In this document: piece after piece, positions 16,708 to 25,459 of the stretch | How the letters are laid out: each line of letters begins with the position of its first letter | Numbering within the stretch: position 1 is the first letter of the stretch | Source of the DNA: an uncultured Eggerthella sp. | GTDB taxonomy: Bacteria; Actinomycetota; Coriobacteriia; Coriobacteriales; Eggerthellaceae | DNA: 64,000 bases | Reading direction: 5' to 3' | Assembly (NCBI GenBank): GCA_900542065.1 | Contig: UQLU01000005.1 | Coordinates: 1 to 64,000, forward strand | Made by a program: the position numbers and the translations under genes | The notes under the pieces: generated by a model | What the model was told of the DNA's origin: nothing | The model's database searches: none | The model's input: only the letters and a program-made list of their open reading frames with translations

Positions 16708-17406
16708 ATGGATACAATTTGCCCAGCTCAATTTGAAGACAACTTGCCTACGCTCATAAAAGTAAAACAAGTAAGCGATGGCTGGATCAAAAAGTACATC
16801 CTTACCTATGAAAAGCCTAACGGATCACTCTACACCTACGAAAGCGCTTCCCGAAAGCCACTTGAAGCATACCGAAACGAACTTTTATGTAATGCGCAAG
16901 GTTCTTCTGGTCGCCATAGCCAAAACAAATCTCAAGCTGCTTTAGCCTCAACATTAGAAACGCGCATTAAAAACTGTGACGCTGTGTGCATCGTTCCCGA
17001 ACTTCCTGACGGCAGCTATTTAATGATTAAAGAATTCCGATACCCTGTTAATGGCGTATTTGCGGCATTCCCCGCAGGGCTTATCGACGAGGGCGAAGAC
17101 ATATCAACCACCGTCGATCGTGAGCTTCGCGAAGAAACGGGCTACTGTCTGAGAAGAGATGTCGATCAGCCTATTAGAACCTTGGCTCAACCTGGATTTT
17201 CTTCAGTTGGCATGACTGATGAAAATGTACTTGTCGTTTTTGCGAAAGTAGAAAAAGCAGGAGACGCCCATCCCGAATCGAATGAGCTCATTGAGCCCTT
17301 TATTCTTCCAGGTGATTCCATTCGTGATTTCTTAGACACTACAACCTATTTCTTAGGAACGCGTGTTCAACTTCTTCTAGAGCTTTTAGCAGCACAGAAT
17401 AGCTAG
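16708..17406 (+). CDS. Nudix hydrolase, ADP-ribose pyrophosphatase type
   Basis: 232 aa. AAAGGAT lies 5 nt before the ATG. The Nudix box reads GLIDEGEDISTTVDRELREETGY, with the AFPAG stretch just before it as in ADP-ribose pyrophosphatases. The preceding EFRYPVNGVFAAFPAG core is the NudF/ADPRase pattern. It has about 80 residues N-terminal to the core, a little more than usual, including a basic region. It is divergent from the NudC-like gene; together they suggest a small NAD/ADP-ribose clean-up module. Confidence 0.85.
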   Translation: MDTICPAQFEDNLPTLIKVKQVSDGWIKKYILTYEKPNGSLYTYESASRKPLEAYRNELLCNAQGSSGRHSQNKSQAALASTLETRIKNCDAVCIVPELPDGSYLMIKEFRYPVNGVFAAFPAGLIDEGEDISTTVDRELREETGYCLRRDVDQPIRTLAQPGFSSVGMTDENVLVVFAKVEKAGDAHPESNELIEPFILPGDSIRDFLDTTTYFLGTRVQLLLELLAAQNS

Positions 17407-17439
17407 AAGACTTGATCTAAATTCAACAACTGCGCTACC

Positions 17440-17580
17440 GTTTCTCACGGTTTTCTTGCGCTTTCTCCGTTCTCCTCCATACGCTTTCTTGCGCCTCCGT
17501 GCGCCCTCCCGCACCTCTCTCGCCTTTCTCGCGCCTTCCCTCACGCCTTTCTCGCGCCTTGCTCATTTCACCCTCATATA
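17440..17580. other. Pyrimidine-rich degenerate repeat region
   Basis: Strongly strand-biased C/T tract with recurring CGCC-TTTCTCGCGCCTT-like units between the Nudix gene and the nuclease-like gene. CCTTTCTCGCGCCTT occurs twice. No open reading frame or hairpin is convincing. Confidence 0.5.
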
Positions 17581-17662
17581 CAGCGACACGAAGGACTCTC
17601 ATGTGCACTAACTGTGCTCAAAAGTTCTCTTTTATGTGAATTTTTTCTTCTACTCTAGAGAT

Positions 17663-18679
17663 ATGAAGGGAATAACAATTTCACATAGCAGCGCAGCGAG
17701 ATTTTGGAGCAGCCATGCCCTAAAATACCTACTGCTGTCTAAGGGTTTTAAAGTTCAGAATTCAAGAATACAATTCGCACCCTTTAGTTCCTATAAAACC
17801 ACTTCACAAACCTTGATAGAAATCAGTCACTTTGCAGACAATCTTCTCGACTCAAAGAACTGCATACATATCCTAAGACCAAGAGATAATTCAATAAATT
17901 CCAATTCGTTATCTAAGGCTGTTGGTAAAAATGTAACCGTACATTATCATTCGAACGCTTTACCAAAAGGCCATCTTCTTCATTTGTTCAATGACGTTTA
18001 TATAACCTCCCCTGAACTAACTTTCGTTCACTATGCAACGGAAAGCACGATTTTTGAATTACTAAAACTCGGATATAAATTATGCGGAACTTCTTTCGAT
18101 GACGAAAATGCTCAATACAACAAATCGAACAACTTTCAAACCATTACCTCTTGTAATGCTCTTAAAGTTTTTATTCAATACAACCCAAAGATTGTTGGAT
18201 CCAGGAAAGCACTAAATTCACTGAAATTCATACGTGATAATTCGGCTTCGCCAATGGAAACAGCATGTACACTCTTATTGTGTCTTCCTTATAAGCTAGG
18301 CGGCTACGGTATTCCCTTTCCTGAGCTAAACCAGAAAATTCAACTCAGACATTCCGTTAAAAAAATCACATCACATCATTTCTTTGTTGCTGATCTGTAT
18401 TGGAGAGAAGAAGGCGTAATCGCCGAATACGATAGCGACCAATTTCACTCAAATCGAATTTCCATCAACAAAGATATTCAACGAGCAAATTTGTTAGAAC
18501 TAAACGGACACAAAGTAATTACCATCACCAAAAAACAAATACTAAACCGCTACGAATTTGAGCAGACCGCTACCTTAATTGCAAAAGAACTTAATCATCG
18601 AATTAGACTTCCACGCGGATTTCGAACAAATCAAACCAGACTGCGCAAAGAACTACTCTCTAATTCTTTCCCAAATTAA
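17663..18679 (+). CDS. Putative PD-(D/E)XK nuclease-like protein (DUF559-like C-terminus)
   Basis: 338 aa from ATG 17663 (MKGITISHSSAARFW). A GTG nine codons upstream is possible; neither has a good Shine-Dalgarno. The C-terminal third reads VADLYWREEGVIAEYDSDQFH, then D-I-QRANLLELNGHKVITITKKQI. That is the D...ExD...R..L...G pattern of Vsr/DUF559-type restriction-endonuclease folds (candidate residues D244, E255, D257). The middle has SASPMETACTLLLCLPYKLGGYG, which I associate with a family of solitary proteins in Coriobacteriia. The gene is clearly more A/T-rich than its neighbours and uses rarer codons, which suggests acquisition. No partner toxin, methylase or helicase lies beside it. A role in defence or repair is inference. 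Confidence 0.6.
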   Translation: MKGITISHSSAARFWSSHALKYLLLSKGFKVQNSRIQFAPFSSYKTTSQTLIEISHFADNLLDSKNCIHILRPRDNSINSNSLSKAVGKNVTVHYHSNALPKGHLLHLFNDVYITSPELTFVHYATESTIFELLKLGYKLCGTSFDDENAQYNKSNNFQTITSCNALKVFIQYNPKIVGSRKALNSLKFIRDNSASPMETACTLLLCLPYKLGGYGIPFPELNQKIQLRHSVKKITSHHFFVADLYWREEGVIAEYDSDQFHSNRISINKDIQRANLLELNGHKVITITKKQILNRYEFEQTATLIAKELNHRIRLPRGFRTNQTRLRKELLSNSFPN

Positions 18680-18906
18680 TTTTGCAAAAACAGGACATTG
18701 TTTTTGGCAGAAAATGAGCGAATGTTACCTAACAAAGCGAATGCCTCGTTCAAAACTATACCGATTTCCACACGTATAATCTTTCATTACAAATAATTGA
18801 CCATTAATGTCATCAAAAAGCTACCTAATCAATTAATTCCAAGCATCCCTGACTAAATCTAGTAACAAACGTAGATTTTCATCCAAAAACGGCAGCAAAA
18901 AATAAC
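18680..18906. other. Non-coding A/T-rich stretch
   Basis: About 230 nt between the nuclease-like gene and the terminator of the L23-ending ribosomal transcript. No gene, hairpin of note or repeat is recognised. Its composition resembles the nuclease-like gene rather than the ribosomal genes. Confidence 0.5.
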
Positions 18907-18938
18907 AAACCCCCGTCGGAAACATCCAACGGGGGTTT
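18907..18938 (-). terminator. Rho-independent terminator of the str-S10 transcript
   Basis: On the minus strand, AAACCCCCGT(T)GGA...TCCGACGGGGGTTT forms a strong G/C stem followed by GTTATTTTTTG. It lies 135 nt after the rplW stop. It shows that the transcript really ends after L23 instead of continuing to L2. Confidence 0.88.
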
Positions 18939-19072
18939 AAGTCTAATCGAGCTATACGTTTTGGCGCACTCGAACTATGAGCTTTGACATGTTCGAGCTG
19001 CAAACTTTGGCCCATATTAGCTGTTGCTGCCTATCTCCAGCACAGCCACTAGCTAGTCACCAATACCTAAAA

Positions 19073-19363
19073 CTAGTCCTGAGCAGCGAAGATCTCGATG
19101 GAATCGCCGTCAGCCAAGGTAACCATAGCCTTCTTCCAGGTGCGAGTCTTGCCAGCCTGGAAACGTACGCGCTTTGGCTTGGACTTTACGTTTGCGGTGT
19201 TAACCTTAACAACCTTTACGTCGAAGATAGCCTCAATAGCCTGAGCAATCTCTACCTTGTTAGCAGTTTTAGCTACTTCAAAGGTGTAAACGTTATCCTC
19301 CATGCGCATGTAGGTGCTCTCCGAAATGATCGGACGAATGATAACTTCGCGTGGATCCTTCAT
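19073..19363 (-). CDS. rplW: 50S ribosomal protein L23
   Basis: 96 aa. It shows IIRPIISESTYMRMEDNVYTFEV and the RVRFQAGKTRTWKKAMVTL signature. L23 lies at the tunnel exit and docks trigger factor and SRP. It overlaps the rplD stop by one base and is the last gene of this transcript. In almost all bacteria L2 follows immediately; here a terminator follows instead. Confidence 0.97.
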   Translation of the reverse strand: MKDPREVIIRPIISESTYMRMEDNVYTFEVAKTANKVEIAQAIEAIFDVKVVKVNTANVKSKPKRVRFQAGKTRTWKKAMVTLADGDSIEIFAAQD

Positions 19364-19986
19364 TATGCAAGCACCTCCTCGATGCGGGTCAAAGCAGCGC
19401 TCGTGAATACGAGAGCCTTGTTGTCAATGAAGTCGAGCGTGTTTGCCTCGGAAATACCAATGGTGCGAACCTGAGGAAGGTTACGGAAAGACAGGTAAGT
19501 GTTTACGTCTTCGTCACCAACAACGAGGGTTACACGACCAGCAAGACCAAGGTTCTTCAAAACCTCAACTGCCTGCTTGGTAGAAGGCTTCTCAAAAGTC
19601 AGAGAATCAACTACAACGAGCTCGCCGTCAGCAAGCTTAGCGGACAGGGCAGAACGCATAGCCAGCTTTACAACCTTTGCAGGTACCTTAAATGCGTAAG
19701 AGCGAGGATGAGGACCGAATACGGTACCGCCGCCTGCCCATTGTGGAGCACGAATCGTACCCTGACGAGCACGACCAGTACCCTTCTGGCGCCAAGGCTT
19801 CTTGCCGCCACCACGAACCTGACCACGAGTCAAGGTGTCATGGGTACCAGCACGACGAGCAGCGCGCTGGGAACGAACCACTTCGTGCATTACATGCACG
19901 TTAGGCTCAATACCAAAGACAGCTGCGGAAAGTTCGGTATCGGATACCTTCTTACCGCTGGCGTCTTTTACTTCAATACTTGCCAT
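19363..19986 (-). CDS. rplD: 50S ribosomal protein L4
   Basis: 207 aa, complete, including the long extended loop region (GGGKKPWRQKGTGRARQGTIRAP) that reaches the exit tunnel. In E. coli L4 represses the whole S10 operon through the S10 leader. Here the operon is split, so such control could reach only its own half unless the L2 leader is also a target. Confidence 0.97.
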   Translation of the reverse strand: MASIEVKDASGKKVSDTELSAAVFGIEPNVHVMHEVVRSQRAARRAGTHDTLTRGQVRGGGKKPWRQKGTGRARQGTIRAPQWAGGGTVFGPHPRSYAFKVPAKVVKLAMRSALSAKLADGELVVVDSLTFEKPSTKQAVEVLKNLGLAGRVTLVVGDEDVNTYLSFRNLPQVRTIGISEANTLDFIDNKALVFTSAALTRIEEVLA

Positions 19987-20012
19987 AATCTATAAACTCC
20001 TTCGCATCGTTT

Positions 20013-20633
20013 CTAAGCCATGCGAATACGAACCACGCCGTTTTTGCCGCCAGGAACAGCGCCCTTGAGCATAATGAGGTTCATATCTTCATCAACGCGG
20101 ACAACTTCAAGGTTCTTGGTCGTTACGGTATCGCAACCCATGTGACCAGGAAGGCGTACACCCTTGAATACACGGGAAGGATAAGCGCACTGACCTACAG
20201 AACCGGGAGCGCGATGGAAGTGAGCACCGTGTCCACCAGGGCCACCGCCAAAGCCATAGCGACGCATAACACCAGCAAAGCCCTTACCCTTGGAAGTACC
20301 AGTTACGTCAACCTTCTTTACCTCAGCAAAGTTAGCAACGGTAACTTCTTCACCAACGGTGTGCTCAGCAGCATCAGCAACGCGTACCTCGCGAAGATAG
20401 CGAACAGGCTCAACGCCCTGCTTTGCGAAGTGACCAGCCATAGGCTTGTTTACCTTCTGCTCTTTGATGGTGCCAAAACCAAGCTGAACAGCTTCATAAC
20501 CGTCAGTAGCGGTGGTCTTTACCTGGCATACCTTGTTAGGAGCAGCTTCAATAACAGTTACAGGGATGACCTTGCCGTCTTCGTCGAAGAGTTGGGTCAT
20601 GCCGATTTTCTTACCGTAGATAGCGTTAATCAT
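20013..20633 (-). CDS. rplC: 50S ribosomal protein L3
   Basis: 206 aa, starting MINAIYGKKIGMTQLFDEDG. It includes the GVMRRYGFGGGPGGHGAHFHRAPGSVG loop that reaches the peptidyl transferase centre. L3 starts 50S assembly near the 3' end of 23S rRNA. Order S10-L3-L4-L23 is normal. Confidence 0.97.
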   Translation of the reverse strand: MINAIYGKKIGMTQLFDEDGKVIPVTVIEAAPNKVCQVKTTATDGYEAVQLGFGTIKEQKVNKPMAGHFAKQGVEPVRYLREVRVADAAEHTVGEEVTVANFAEVKKVDVTGTSKGKGFAGVMRRYGFGGGPGGHGAHFHRAPGSVGQCAYPSRVFKGVRLPGHMGCDTVTTKNLEVVRVDEDMNLIMLKGAVPGGKNGVVRIRMA

Positions 20634-20649
20634 CTAGTATCACACTCCC

Positions 20650-20958
20650 CTACAGCTTGATCTCAATGTCAACGCCAGCAGGAAGATCGAGACGCATCAA
20701 AGAATCAACCGTAGAAGGGGTTGGATCAAGGATGTCGATCAAGCGCTTATGAGTGCGCATTTCAAACTGCTCGCGAGAGTCCTTGTTTACGTGCGGGCCT
20801 TTTACAACGCAGTAAAGGTTGCGTTCGGTCGGCAGCGGAATAGGACCGGAAACCTTAGCACCCGTCTTCTGTGCGGTGTCTACGATCAACTTAGTGGACT
20901 GATCCACGATCTCGTGATCGTAACCCTTCAAGCGGATGCGGATATTCTCTTTAGCCAC
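20650..20958 (-). CDS. rpsJ: 30S ribosomal protein S10
   Basis: 102 aa from a GTG at 20958 ([21 protein letters not shown]). An ATG four codons upstream (20970) is in frame, but its own bases form part of the GGAGG Shine-Dalgarno that sits 5 nt before the GTG. The GTG also gives the exact family length. S10 serves in the 30S head and as the NusE antitermination factor. It follows fusA directly; no tuf gene separates them. Confidence 0.95.
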   Translation of the reverse strand: MAKENIRIRLKGYDHEIVDQSTKLIVDTAQKTGAKVSGPIPLPTERNLYCVVKGPHVNKDSREQFEMRTHKRLIDILDPTPSTVDSLMRLDLPAGVDIEIKL

Positions 20959-20999
20959 TTTAACCTCCATTGTAAGCGGTGGAACTTAAGCCCTAAGGC

Positions 21000-23102
21000 T
21001 TAAGCATTTCCACCAGCCTTGCTGATAATCTCGTCTGCCACATTCTTAGGAACAGGCTCATAAGAGTCGAACTGCATGGTGTAGGTTGCACGACCCTGGG
21101 TGCCACTGCGCAGGTCGGTTGCATAACCAAACATCTGGCTCAGTGGAACCTTTGCAGTAATGCTTACTGCACTACCACGCTGCTCCTGGCCCTGAATAAT
21201 GCCACGACGGCTAGGAATGTCGCCCATTACGAAACCGGTGTACTCTTCAGGGGTTTCAACCTCTACTGCCATAACTGGCTCGAGGATTACAGGATCAGAC
21301 TTCTTCAAAGCATCCTTAATTGCCATAGAACCAGCAACCTTAAATGCAGCTTCAGAAGAGTCAACATCGTGATAAGAACCGTCGATCAGTTCTACGCGAA
21401 TGTCCTCAACAGGGTAACCTGCCAAAACGCCAGAGTTAAGAGCTTCCTGAATACCCTTGTCAACTGCAGGGATGTATTCCTTAGGAACAACACCGCCAAC
21501 GATCTTGTTCTCGAATTCGTAACCCTTGCCAGCTTCCTGAGGATACATGTTGATGATTGCGTGACCATACTGACCACGACCACCAGACTGACGAACGAAC
21601 TTGCCTTCAGCGCCCAGTACTTCATGACCAGGACGTTCACGATAAGCAACCTGAGGCTTACCAACGTTTGCTTCAACTTTAAATTCGCGAAGCAGACGGT
21701 CGATAATAATCTCGAGGTGAAGCTCACCCATACCAGCAATAATGGTCTGACCAGTTTCGTGGTTCGTAGAAACACGGAAGGTTGGGTCTTCTTCAGCGAG
21801 CTTCTGCAATGCCAAGCTCATCTTGTCCTGTTCTGCCTTGGTCTTAGGCTCAACAGCAATGTCGATAACAGGATCAGCGAACTGCATAGACTCAAGAATG
21901 ATAGGAGCGTTTTCGTCACAGAGGGTGTCACCAGTGGTGGTGTTCTTCAAACCTACAACTGCAACAATGTCGCCAGCGGAGCACTTATCAATATCGATAC
22001 GATTGTTGGAGTGCATCTGGAGCAAACGACCAATACGTTCCTTCTTGTCCTTAGTTGCATTGTGTACATAAGAACCAGACTCGAGAGAGCCAGAATATAC
22101 ACGCAAGTAAGTGAGCTTACCAACAAATGGATCGGTCATGATCTTGAATGCGAGTGCTGCAAAAGGAGCCTTAGGATCTGCAGGACGTTCGTCCTCTTCG
22201 CCAGTCTCTGGGTTGGTACCCTTAATTGCAGGAACGTCGCCAGGAGCAGGAAGGTAGTCTACAACTGCGTCCAAAAGTTCCTGAACACCCTTGTTCTTGT
22301 AAGCAGAACCTACAAATACTGGGTTGATCTGGCAGTTGATAACACCCTTGCGGATAGCTGCCTTGAGTTCCTCAACGGAAACTTCTTCTTCCATGAGAAC
22401 TTTTTCCATCAGGTCGTCGTCGCAGTCAGCTGCTGCTTCGAGAAGTTCCTGATGATACATTTCAGCGTCATCCTTGAACTCTGAAGGAATTTCATCCATA
22501 GGCTCAGGATAGGTCATGCCCTTGTCGTCTGCCCTGAAGTCCCATGCAGTCATGGTTACCAAGTCAATAACGCCCCAGAAGTTGTCTTCAGCACCCATAG
22601 GAAGCTGAGCTGCAACTGCCTTAGCGGCCAGACGATCACGCATGGTCTGAATTGCGTGGAAGAAGTCTGCACCTACGCGGTCATACTTGTTGATGAATGC
22701 GATACGAGGAACGCCGTAGCGCTCTGCCTGACGCCATACGGTTTCAGACTGAGGCTGAACACCTGCAACAGCGTCAAATACTGCTACGGTGCCGTCAAGA
22801 ACACGCAGGGAGCGTTCAACTTCAGCGGTGAAGTCAACGTGGCCGGGTGTGTCGATAATCTGGAAGCGATATTCTTCGCCATCCTTCTTCCAGAAGCAGG
22901 TGGTAGCTGCAGCGGTAATAGTTACGCCACGCTCCTGTTCCTGAACCATCCAGTCCATCGTAGCTGCACCATCATGAACCTCACCAATTTTGTGGGTCTT
23001 ACCGGTGTAGTACAGAATACGTTCGGTGGTAGTGGTCTTACCAGCATCGATGTGAGCCATGATGCCGAAGTTACGAGTGTGGTCAAGAGATGCTTTTGCC
23101 AT
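21000..23102 (-). CDS. fusA: Elongation factor G
   Basis: 700 aa. GTPase domain with Walker [15 protein letters not shown], switch [10 protein letters not shown] and NKYD (Asp in the NKxD box), followed by the fold-II, III, IV and V domains. The RPADPKAPF... and [12 protein letters not shown] regions are typical of translocase EF-G rather than TetM or LepA. Ribosomal translocation factor. It follows rpsG in the str operon, but the usual next gene, tuf, is missing. Confidence 0.97.
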   Translation of the reverse strand: MAKASLDHTRNFGIMAHIDAGKTTTTERILYYTGKTHKIGEVHDGAATMDWMVQEQERGVTITAAATTCFWKKDGEEYRFQIIDTPGHVDFTAEVERSLRVLDGTVAVFDAVAGVQPQSETVWRQAERYGVPRIAFINKYDRVGADFFHAIQTMRDRLAAKAVAAQLPMGAEDNFWGVIDLVTMTAWDFRADDKGMTYPEPMDEIPSEFKDDAEMYHQELLEAAADCDDDLMEKVLMEEEVSVEELKAAIRKGVINCQINPVFVGSAYKNKGVQELLDAVVDYLPAPGDVPAIKGTNPETGEEDERPADPKAPFAALAFKIMTDPFVGKLTYLRVYSGSLESGSYVHNATKDKKERIGRLLQMHSNNRIDIDKCSAGDIVAVVGLKNTTTGDTLCDENAPIILESMQFADPVIDIAVEPKTKAEQDKMSLALQKLAEEDPTFRVSTNHETGQTIIAGMGELHLEIIIDRLLREFKVEANVGKPQVAYRERPGHEVLGAEGKFVRQSGGRGQYGHAIINMYPQEAGKGYEFENKIVGGVVPKEYIPAVDKGIQEALNSGVLAGYPVEDIRVELIDGSYHDVDSSEAAFKVAGSMAIKDALKKSDPVILEPVMAVEVETPEEYTGFVMGDIPSRRGIIQGQEQRGSAVSITAKVPLSQMFGYATDLRSGTQGRATYTMQFDSYEPVPKNVADEIISKAGGNA

Positions 23103-23119
23103 ATCTAGTCCACTCCTCC

Positions 23120-23590
23120 TTACCAGCGATAGTGCGAGAATGCACGGTTGGATTCTGCCATCTTGTAGAGGTCTTCACGCTTTTTGATAGAAGCGCCAGT
23201 GTTCTCTGCTGCATCCATGATTTCAGCTGCGAGGCGTTCTTTCATGGTGTTTTCCTTGCGCTTGCGAGAGAAGTCAACCATCCAACGGATAGCAAGCGTA
23301 GTTGCGCGGCGAGAGTTAACCTCCATAGGTACCTGATAGGTAGCACCACCAACACGCTTAGGCTTTACCTCGAGCGTAGGGCGAATATTGTCCATTGCCT
23401 TCTTGAAGACAGTCAGAGCATCCTGACCGGTCTTTTCAGCAACGATATCGAAAGCACCGTAAACAATGCCTTCAGCGACGGACTTCTTGCCGTCTAACAA
23501 CACCTTGTTGATCAGCTGCGTGACCAAGCGGTTGTTGAATCGAGCGTCCGGCTGCACTTCGCGGCGGACTGCTGCTGCACGACGCGGCAT
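23120..23590 (-). CDS. rpsG: 30S ribosomal protein S7
   Basis: 156 aa, [20 protein letters not shown] start, with the [24 protein letters not shown] core and the C-terminal [15 protein letters not shown]7 nucleates the 30S head and in E. coli autoregulates the str operon at the S12-S7 gap. Here that gap is about 50 nt. Confidence 0.97.
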   Translation of the reverse strand: MPRRAAAVRREVQPDARFNNRLVTQLINKVLLDGKKSVAEGIVYGAFDIVAEKTGQDALTVFKKAMDNIRPTLEVKPKRVGGATYQVPMEVNSRRATTLAIRWMVDFSRKRKENTMKERLAAEIMDAAENTGASIKKREDLYKMAESNRAFSHYRW

Positions 23591-23642
23591 ATATCTTCCT
23601 TTCGGTTTAAACGACTACTTATACGCGAATAACGCGGATTAC

Positions 23643-24017
23643 TTACTTCTTAGGCTTTTTAGCGCCGTAACGGCTACGAGCCTGTGCACGACCATCAACT
23701 GCTGCACAGTCAAGAGCAGCGCGGATGATCTTATAACGAACACCAGGAAGGTCCTTTACACGACCACCACGGAGCAAAACCATGGAGTGCTCCTGAAGGT
23801 TGTGACCAATACCTGGAATATAAGCGGTTACTTCCATGCCATTTACCAGGCGAACACGAGCTACCTTACGAAGTGCAGAATTAGGCTTCTTAGGGGTAGT
23901 AGTGTAAACACGAGTGCACACGCCGCGCTTTTGCGGGTTGCCTTTGAGCGCCGGGGTCTTCTTCTTGTCGACCTGCTTGGCGCGGCCCTTGCGGACCAAC
24001 TGATTAATAGTAGGCAA
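23643..24017 (-). CDS. rpsL: 30S ribosomal protein S12
   Basis: 124 aa, [12 protein letters not shown] start. The decoding loops [10 protein letters not shown] and [12 protein letters not shown] are wild-type-like: lysine is present at the streptomycin-resistance position of PKKPNS, and GGRVKDLPG is unaltered. First gene of the str transcript. Confidence 0.97.
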   Translation of the reverse strand: MPTINQLVRKGRAKQVDKKKTPALKGNPQKRGVCTRVYTTTPKKPNSALRKVARVRLVNGMEVTAYIPGIGHNLQEHSMVLLRGGRVKDLPGVRYKIIRAALDCAAVDGRAQARSRYGAKKPKK

Positions 24018-24060
24018 GACTCAACTCCTTTTCTTTATTAGTTACTACATGCCTTTCTAT

Positions 24061-24098
24061 GTTTTCTGAGTGCGTTCTGCAGTTACGCACGCGAAAAC
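24061..24098 (-). promoter_or_regulatory. Hairpin in the rpsL leader
   Basis: GTTTTC...GTGCGT-TCTGCAGTT-ACGCAC..GAAAAC forms a two-part stem with a 9-nt loop, about 45 nt upstream of the rpsL ATG and inside the expected 5' UTR. No U-tract follows. It may be a regulatory leader fold. Confidence 0.45.
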
Positions 24099-24127
24099 AC
24101 ACGCCTCACGGGGAGACGCGAAGATGA

Positions 24128-24156
24128 ACTTTATCACCGGGTATATACCTTGTCAA
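24128..24156 (-). promoter_or_regulatory. Promoter of the rpsL-rplW transcript
   Basis: Minus strand: perfect TTGACA (24156-24151), 17-nt spacer, TAAAGT (24133-24128), about 110 nt before rpsL. This is the best candidate for the str operon promoter. Confidence 0.7.
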
Positions 24157-24159
24157 ACG

Positions 24160-24181
24160 CCACGCATCCGGGCGTATCCAT
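24160..24181 (-). promoter_or_regulatory. 22-bp motif shared with the rplB leader
   Basis: The minus-strand 22-mer beginning ATGGATACGCCCGGA matches 6569-6590 at 19 of 22 positions. Here it lies immediately upstream of the -35 box. In the rplB copy it is downstream of the -10 box, so the shared sequence is not just a promoter element in a fixed place. Confidence 0.45.
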
Positions 24182-24317
24182 ATCTATATTTTACATTGGC
24201 CCAAGTAGAAAGCTGCTCTTTGAATCATTTTGAAGAAATTGGCAAACTTTTTCACGTAATTTGCATAGTTGTTTTACGCGAATCTTCCTTACTGCCCCGT
24301 TAACAGCCGAATATAAG

Positions 24318-25058
24318 CTATTTAAAGTCGACTGAAAGATGGTTCAAGAAGCGATGACGTGCTTCTTTGCGTTTTGTTTGGCTAACGGCAATCTTTTCGC
24401 CCGATGCCATAATGAAGCCTTCTTTTTGAAGCTCAACTGCGTAATCCAAATTAACAATAAAGCTTTTATGGCACTGGATAAACTGATCAGGCAGCGATGC
24501 CGCCATGGCGCTCAGAGAACCATAGATATCGATTACCTCATTGGCAGTATGAATGCGCAATTTTCTACGCTGGCTTTCAATATAGAGAATGTCTGCGTAT
24601 TTAATGAGACGTACTGACGTGCCAATCTTTACAGGCAGGCTGTTATTGTTGTTTCCCGATAGATGGTTAAAAGCACACGACAAAGCAATATTGACATCTT
24701 GCTGTACAAACGGCTTTGGCAAAAAGAAGGTGTGCTCCGTTTCGTAAATTAAAGGCGTATAGTGCTCAAGTTCAGACATATAAATTACTTGAGCGCGGGA
24801 AAAGTAGCGTTGATACTTATTAACGATTTCGATGCCCTTAGGAAGGGACCTTCCTTTTGCAAGGCGCTGCGCCTCTCCCATCCAAACGTCTACGAACAGC
24901 ATGCTTGCAACATTGCCATCTGATAAATATTTAGCTAACTCGATAATAGAGGGACATTGCACAATATCGAGTACTTCTTGATGCTGATTTCTCTCAATAA
25001 ACGCTTTTAGCATGTTTGACTGATTTTGATTAGCTTCGAGAATAGCTACGTTATACAT
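24318..25058 (-). CDS. LytTR-family response regulator
   Basis: 246 aa. The N-terminal half resembles a receiver domain: hydrophobic strand then LFVDVWMG carrying the candidate phospho-accepting Asp, and FFLPKPF with the conserved Lys. The C-terminal half is a LytTR DNA-binding domain (VRLIKYADILYIESQRRKLRIH, FIQCHKSFIVNLDYAVEL). No histidine kinase lies beside it, so its signal source is unknown. The ATG is not preceded by a normal Shine-Dalgarno. Instead a run of eleven G residues ends 3 nt before it on the coding strand. Confidence 0.85.
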   Translation of the reverse strand: MYNVAILEANQNQSNMLKAFIERNQHQEVLDIVQCPSIIELAKYLSDGNVASMLFVDVWMGEAQRLAKGRSLPKGIEIVNKYQRYFSRAQVIYMSELEHYTPLIYETEHTFFLPKPFVQQDVNIALSCAFNHLSGNNNNSLPVKIGTSVRLIKYADILYIESQRRKLRIHTANEVIDIYGSLSAMAASLPDQFIQCHKSFIVNLDYAVELQKEGFIMASGEKIAVSQTKRKEARHRFLNHLSVDFK

Positions 25059-25061
25059 ATG

Positions 25062-25072
25062 CCCCCCCCCCC
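25062..25072 (-). repeat. G11 homopolymer before the LytTR start codon
   Basis: Eleven C on the plus strand, eleven G in the coding sense, occupying -14 to -4 relative to the ATG, where the Shine-Dalgarno should be. Such tracts slip during replication and are classic phase-variation switches. Confidence 0.85.
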
Positions 25073-25357
25073 GAGCAAAAACTTGGTCTCCCTCTTTTTT
25101 GAGAAAGAGAAGAGTGCCATTTCCATTTCCTATATGTAAAAGCCGTATTACAATTCGCAGCTATGTGCAACAGATGTTTTACATACCTTCATCCATAAAC
25201 AACACAAGTGCCACGCGCGATACGTAACCTGGGTAAGTAAAAGCGATACTAGCAAATGATCAGGACTTTTATACCCTACTTGTAACCATCAAAGCTTTTT
25301 TAATCACGAATAGTACTTTCCCTTTGGTGAACGGAATGAAATTGCTTGTTTTGTAAA
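25073..25357. other. Non-coding region upstream of the LytTR gene
   Basis: About 285 nt between the G11 tract and the ppaC terminator. It should hold the promoter of the LytTR regulator, but no clear -35/-10 pair was found. No gene is supported. Confidence 0.5.
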
Positions 25358-25397
25358 CAAAAAAGCGATTGGACCGAATAACTTCAGTCCAATCGCT
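25358..25397 (-). terminator. Rho-independent terminator of ppaC
   Basis: Minus strand: AGCGATTGGAC-(12 nt)-GTCCAATCGCT then TTTTTTG. An 11-bp perfect stem with a U-tract. Confidence 0.9.
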
Positions 25398-25459
25398 CTC
25401 ATTAATGCTTGTTTTATTCCGCTATAAGGCAGCGTCGTTCGTTAAAACAACAATTGTTT

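Noticed and set aside
6496..19072. The block in the S10 operon as a classical genomic island or prophage
   Set aside because: No integrase, transposase, tRNA target or direct repeats at its ends; most genes look like ordinary chromosomal metabolism and transport.
19351..20660. Long plus-strand open frames opposite ribosomal protein genes
   Set aside because: They are shadows caused by the codon bias of highly expressed genes; no start signals or family matches.
24101..24120. A second terminator-like hairpin in the rpsL leader
   Set aside because: The proposed stem has several mismatches and no U-tract.
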